Positions 11,929 through 15,792 of a DNA stretch of 15,792 nucleotides are shown piece by piece. Position numbers and translations under genes: made by a program. Location: assembly GCA_902798605.1 (NCBI GenBank), contig CADBXH010000068.1, positions 9,805 to 25,596 of the forward strand. The letters run 5' to 3'. The DNA comes from an uncultured Ruminococcus sp. Its GTDB lineage: Bacteria; Bacillota_A; Clostridia; Oscillospirales; Acutalibacteraceae. The notes under the pieces are model-generated. The model was not told the origin of the DNA, made no database searches, and saw only the letters and a program-made list of their open reading frames with translations. Within the stretch, counting starts at the first letter, position 1. Every line of letters begins with the position of its first letter.

Positions 11929-13813
11929 ATTCATTTGGTTTTATCTCGCCTGTGCGGTACATCGAAAGCAAGGTTTTGAGGTCGTCTATCATTTTTGAGA
12001 TGTTCTCTCCCGAGTCGGTATCAAACACCATCATCCTGTGTTTTCCTGTCTCGACGATCTCGGAATCCGAGTGGATGTCGCGGTTTTCGCCAAGCGCCTC
12101 GTCAACGGTTCTGAACGGGTGGTGGGCTTTCAGGCGCAGCCCGTGGGAATTGTAGATCAGCGTATATCCCGCAATGCCCGTTGTGCTGTGGTACTCCTTG
12201 CAAAAGCCGCCGTCGATAACGAGCAACTTGCCGTCGGCGCGGATAGGCAGCTCGCCCTTGACTGTTCTGACGGGCGTGTGGCCGTTGATTATGTGAGCCG
12301 TGTCGGCGTTCAGACCGAACTCGCGGAGTATCATTTCGCAGGTTTCTTTTTGATAATAGTAGTCGTAGTAGGGGTTCTTTTCTTCCTTCCACGCGGCTTT
12401 GTCCGGGATAAACGCGCGCTCAAAGGTCTTGATGTTCCTGCCGCAGAGCGGTGAATTCGGCGCGCACCAGAGGTACCACATAAAGTCGAGCCCTATCTGC
12501 TGCTGACCGCTCTCGAAAAACGCCAGACGGGCGATTTTGTCAGCCATATCAAAGTACGCCTTGCCGCTGTGCTTTTCGCCGAACAGTTCGATTTGCATAA
12601 GCCTTCCGTCCTTGTCGAGCGGAACACAGCCGTGGTATAGCAGATTGCCGTTGAATATCTTATACATACCGCCGTTGTTATAGAGAAACTCGGCATGTTT
12701 TTTAAGCCTGTGGCTGTTGACAAAGGAATCCCTGAGGTCGTTGACGACCTCAGCTTCTTCCTCGGTCAGCTTGTAGGGATCGTCCTTATCAAGCGTCGGG
12801 AAGAAATTATCGCCGAGCTTGTACTCGACTCCCTCGGAAACCACCGTTCCCTTCTCTGAATCTATCGTATGGAGCAAAAGGCGGTTCTCCATTTTATAAT
12901 CGGGATTGCGTTTTATTATCTGTCCCTCGAGCTTGAACTGGATAACAGAGATCGCCTTGAGCGCCGCCTTCATCGGGCTTTGCTTGGGATACGTCTTTGA
13001 CGCGAACAAAATCAGCGCGCGCAGGCTTATTCCGTAGCCGCTCTCGAGGGTGTTGAGCGTGTTGTATTTTATGCTGTTCCTGACGACGTTTGCGATGCAC
13101 GCCTCGCTTCCGCAGGCGGCTCCCATCCACAAAATATCGTGATTGCCCCACTCGATGTCGAGCGAATGGTGGGTTTTGAGCAGGTCGATAATCCTCTCCG
13201 CGCTTTTTCCGCGGTCAAAGATATCTCCCACGATATGGAGTCTGTCGACCGCGAGCCTTTTGATAAGCCCCGCGAGCGAGATTATAAAGTCGTCGCCGTT
13301 GATATTGATGATAGTGTCAAGGATATTGTTGTGATAACGCACCTGGTTATCGTCCTCGTCGCGCTGGGCGTGGAGGAGCTCGTCGATTATATACGCGTAG
13401 TCGGGCGGCATAGCCTTGCGCACCTTTGAACGCGTGTATTTTGAACTTAGGACGCGGGCGATCTCTATCATCTGTTCAAGCGTAGTTCTGTACCACTCGC
13501 TGTCGGTACCGCGGCTGCGCTTGATAAGGCTCAGCTTTTCCGCGGGATAGTAAATCAGGGTGCAGAGCTCCTTGATTTGGTCGTGGGTCAGGGTATCGCT
13601 GTACAGTGCCTCGACCTTTTCCCTTATGACTCCCGAGCAGTTGTTGAGGATATGGCAAAACGCCTCGTACTCGCCGTGTATATCGCTCATAAAATGCTCG
13701 GTGCCCTTGGGGAGATTTAGTATCGCCGTGAGGTTGATTATCTCGCGCGTTAAGGACCTTACCGATGGATATTTTTCCGAGAGCAGTTCAAAGTATTTTT
13801 TATCGCCGTTCAT
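11927..13813 (-). CDS. fbp: Fructose-1,6-bisphosphatase, class III
   Basis: This enzyme hydrolyses fructose-1,6-bisphosphate to fructose-6-phosphate in gluconeogenesis. It is the Firmicutes-type class III enzyme with a calcineurin-like metallophosphatase core, unrelated to class I FBPase. Metal-site motifs are visible: SDIHGEYEAF (Asp44, His46), GDIFDRG (Asp197, Asp200), GNHD (Asn224, His225) and INGHTPV (His512). The length, 628 aa, is close to B. subtilis Fbp (about 671 aa). ATG 13811-13813 follows GGGGAGG by 7 bases, which is better than the in-frame start eight codons upstream. The gene is monocistronic, with a promoter at 13849-13877, divergent from the kinase gene. Confidence 0.96.
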   Translation of the reverse strand: MNGDKKYFELLSEKYPSVRSLTREIINLTAILNLPKGTEHFMSDIHGEYEAFCHILNNCSGVIREKVEALYSDTLTHDQIKELCTLIYYPAEKLSLIKRSRGTDSEWYRTTLEQMIEIARVLSSKYTRSKVRKAMPPDYAYIIDELLHAQRDEDDNQVRYHNNILDTIININGDDFIISLAGLIKRLAVDRLHIVGDIFDRGKSAERIIDLLKTHHSLDIEWGNHDILWMGAACGSEACIANVVRNSIKYNTLNTLESGYGISLRALILFASKTYPKQSPMKAALKAISVIQFKLEGQIIKRNPDYKMENRLLLHTIDSEKGTVVSEGVEYKLGDNFFPTLDKDDPYKLTEEEAEVVNDLRDSFVNSHRLKKHAEFLYNNGGMYKIFNGNLLYHGCVPLDKDGRLMQIELFGEKHSGKAYFDMADKIARLAFFESGQQQIGLDFMWYLWCAPNSPLCGRNIKTFERAFIPDKAAWKEEKNPYYDYYYQKETCEMILREFGLNADTAHIINGHTPVRTVKGELPIRADGKLLVIDGGFCKEYHSTTGIAGYTLIYNSHGLRLKAHHPFRTVDEALGENRDIHSDSEIVETGKHRMMVFDTDSGENISKMIDDLKTLLSMYRTGEIKPNE

Positions 13814-13848
13814 ATTTACGCCTCCCCTGCAAATCATTCTTTAGTTAT

Positions 13849-13877
13849 ATCTTAACACAGCTTTGTGCGGTTGTAAA
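13849..13877 (-). promoter_or_regulatory. Promoter of fbp
   Basis: On the minus strand: -35 TTTACA (13872-13877), 17-bp spacer, -10 TAAGAT (13849-13854), about 35 bases before the ATG. Confidence 0.6.
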
Positions 13878-13911
13878 TGCAAAAAAATTTGATTTTTTTG
13901 AAATAAACCGC

Positions 13912-13940
13912 TTTTCATTTTGCATAAAAAACGCTATAAT
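13912..13940 (+). promoter_or_regulatory. Promoter of the histidine kinase gene
   Basis: Weak -35 TTTTCA (13912-13917), 17-bp spacer, consensus -10 TATAAT (13935-13940). The leader to the presumed start would be about 35 nt, carrying AAAGGGAG at 13966-13973. Confidence 0.6.
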
Positions 13941-13981
13941 GTAAAAAGAACTGACATTCTGTCCGAAAGGGAGTGTTTTAA

Positions 13982-15792
13982 ATAGTTAAAATACTGCGAA
14001 GCAAGCGCTGGACAGCGGTAATCGCTATCGTAATGATTCTTTTGCTTGCGGGGCTGATCACGCTTTGTATCCGGTTTTATGAAAGCTTTGACACAAGTTT
14101 GGATATCCCGATGTTCATCGACGGCGAGTATTCGGTGGACGGCGGAGATTGGAAGCCCATAAGCGATGAATACGATGTAACCGACAGGTTCTCGAATAAT
14201 ATCGTCTTTAAGGGCAAACTGACTGCCGCCACCGATTTTTTCAATACTATCGGCGTATCGTCAAAAAACGTCTGGTACACCGTCAAAAACAGCAAGGGTG
14301 AGATCGTTTTTGAATACAACTACTATTCGCCCGAGGAAATGAGGGAAAACCTGCTCAAAGAATTTGAGGGAATGAACGAAGAAAACCTTGCGATAGATGT
14401 TGACGAATTGTTAGAAAGCTACCATAACAAAAATATGTTTTCCGAAAGGATGCCAAGCACGCCGGGCTACTATGTTCAGGAATACGACCTGAGACACCCC
14501 TCGTCGGGAACGATAAATCCGAATGAAGTTATCACCCTTGAGGTCGTGAATCCTTACGGAAGGGATATCTCTAACTTTTCCGAATGCTTTGACGTTGTGG
14601 TAAGCGAATCCAACGGCGAATACACAAGGTTTATTTTTCATTCTTTGCCATGGGTATTTCTTTATATCTTAGTTTGCTTTTTCGGAATGTTCTTCTTCCC
14701 CATCGCAAGCTTTGTTTTCGGCAAGGTCGATTTTAAGTATCTGACCTTCGGTGCGCTATGCTTCTTCTGGGGATTGTTTATGATCGCGCAGAACATAAGC
14801 GGATACCTGAACCTATGGATAAGCGACCCGACTGTCTGTTCGCTGATTATTTCGATAACAAACTATCTGTTTGTGCTCTCTATGCTTGTGTATATGAAGG
14901 CGAACCTCGGTCGGTCGATAACAAGAGCAATCGCAAACGGAGTAAATTCCGTATACTTGTTGCTTATAATCGCTGTAATAATTCTGCACCTGACGAACGT
15001 CGCGGATGTATACGTCACCTTCCCGAATATGATGTTGGCAACGGCTGTATGCGGAATCATATTACCTATTCTGCTGTTGATCGAAACACGGACAAATCCA
15101 CAGGCACTGTATGTGCTTATTTCGTGGATACCGATCGCGCTGTCGATAGCTATAGACACTATCGACCACTACCATCCCTTTGCGAATATAGATTTCTATA
15201 TCATCGGTCTCGGCTTTACTATGATCTATCAGATCATTCGCCTTGTATTTGACCTGAAACGGCAATATAAGGAAACTATCCGTTATCAAAAGATGCAAAA
15301 GGAGCTGTACGAGGCAAAGGTTTCGGTAATGGTCAGCCAGATCCAGCCGCACTTTATGTACAACGCTCTGAGCTCTATCGCAATGCTGTGTAAGATAAAT
15401 CCGGACACAGCGTACAACGCGACGATCACCTTCTCGGATTACCTGAGATGCAATATGGATTCATTAAAGCAGCAGACGCCCGTGCCGTTTGAAAAAGAGC
15501 TTGAACACCTTAAAAAATATTTGTACATTGAACAGCTTAGGTTCGGCAAAAAGCTCAACATTGTTTACGATATAAAAACAACCGACTTTGTTCTGCCGCA
15601 GCTGTCTATACAGCCGCTTGTTGAAAACGCCGTAAAGCACGGCGTCGGTATGAAGAAAAAGGGCGGAACAGTCACTATTGCCACTAATGAGACTGACGAA
15701 TATTATGAAGTGATTATTTCCGACGACGGCGTCGGCTTTGACACCGAGCAAAAGAAGGACGACGGACGTTCACACGTCGGAATGGAAAACAC
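13982..15792 (+). CDS. LytS/YpdA-like membrane histidine kinase (runs off right edge, ATA start)
   Basis: The frame is open from a stop just upstream (13979-13981) to the window end, 603 codons. Residues 12-30 form a membrane helix. About 31-218 is an extracytoplasmic domain. Residues 220-420 hold roughly seven hydrophobic helices. A helical linker (KRQYKETIRYQKMQKELYEAK) leads to the His_kinase domain of the LytS/YpdA/YehU class: phospho-accepting His457 in QIQPHFMYNALSSI, N-box QPLVENAVKHG (Asn549) and the ATP-lid DDGVGFD. The extracytoplasmic domain plus 7TM layout recalls 7TMR-DISM sensors, so it probably senses an external ligand and drives a LytTR-type regulator beyond the window. There is no ATG, GTG or TTG at the start. 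The codon 8 bases after AAAGGGAG is ATA (13982-13984), and CTG lies at 13994. The first ATG (14033) would split the first helix. Confidence 0.88.
   Translation, partial: MVKILRSKRWTAVIAIVMILLLAGLITLCIRFYESFDTSLDIPMFIDGEYSVDGGDWKPISDEYDVTDRFSNNIVFKGKLTAATDFFNTIGVSSKNVWYTVKNSKGEIVFEYNYYSPEEMRENLLKEFEGMNEENLAIDVDELLESYHNKNMFSERMPSTPGYYVQEYDLRHPSSGTINPNEVITLEVVNPYGRDISNFSECFDVVVSESNGEYTRFIFHSLPWVFLYILVCFFGMFFFPIASFVFGKVDFKYLTFGALCFFWGLFMIAQNISGYLNLWISDPTVCSLIISITNYLFVLSMLVYMKANLGRSITRAIANGVNSVYLLLIIAVIILHLTNVADVYVTFPNMMLATAVCGIILPILLLIETRTNPQALYVLISWIPIALSIAIDTIDHYHPFANIDFYIIGLGFTMIYQIIRLVFDLKRQYKETIRYQKMQKELYEAKVSVMVSQIQPHFMYNALSSIAMLCKINPDTAYNATITFSDYLRCNMDSLKQQTPVPFEKELEHLKKYLYIEQLRFGKKLNIVYDIKTTDFVLPQLSIQPLVENAVKHGVGMKKKGGTVTIATNETDEYYEVIISDDGVGFDTEQKKDDGRSHVGMEN

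Overview
The window looks like a chromosomal segment of a spore-forming, mid-to-low GC Firmicute, most plausibly an Oscillospiraceae/Ruminococcus-type Clostridium relative. The evidence is class III (Firmicutes-type) fructose-1,6-bisphosphatase, a SpoVAD relic, a TnpV-type transposon protein, a clostridial-type IscS/IscU pair, GGAGG-type ribosome binding sites and sigma-A promoters with 17-bp spacers. No rRNA, tRNA or CRISPR array was seen.

Positions 1-5400 are an AT-rich accessory island. At the left edge is the start of a minus-strand gene that resembles rolling-circle Rep proteins. Upstream of it lie three copies of an 18-bp palindrome (GGGTACCAATTGGTACCC) whose arms lengthen copy by copy to a 42-bp perfect palindrome. 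Next come an unrecognised 233-aa protein with a terminator-like hairpin in its leader, about 1.25 kb of repeat-rich gene-free DNA, a Fic AMPylase-type protein with its own inhibitory motif, a Bro-N/DinD-like protein, and a TnpV-like protein.

Positions 5455-6364 are a boundary of decay. A solitary spoVAD is cut off after about 208 family-like residues, just where the TnpV cassette begins, and a 25-codon relic resembles the first residues of a TIR-domain protein.

From 6483 onward the DNA looks like core genome. An apparent minus-strand operon encodes a GNAT acetyltransferase, a VanX/DdpX-type D-Ala-D-Ala dipeptidase and a divergent peptide deformylase. It is followed by glutathione peroxidase (minus), a second GNAT (plus), ComF-type phosphoribosyltransferase (minus), the iscS-iscU pair (plus) under a promoter with a palindromic operator-like site, class III FBPase (minus), and a LytS/YpdA-like membrane histidine kinase (plus) that runs off the right edge.

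The points most worth a second look are the palindrome series beside the Rep-like gene, the attenuator-like leader of the unknown gene, the kinase that has a promoter and Shine-Dalgarno but an ATA where its start codon should be, the glutathione peroxidase whose family N-terminus has no start codon, and the peptide deformylase lacking the catalytic Gln of motif I.
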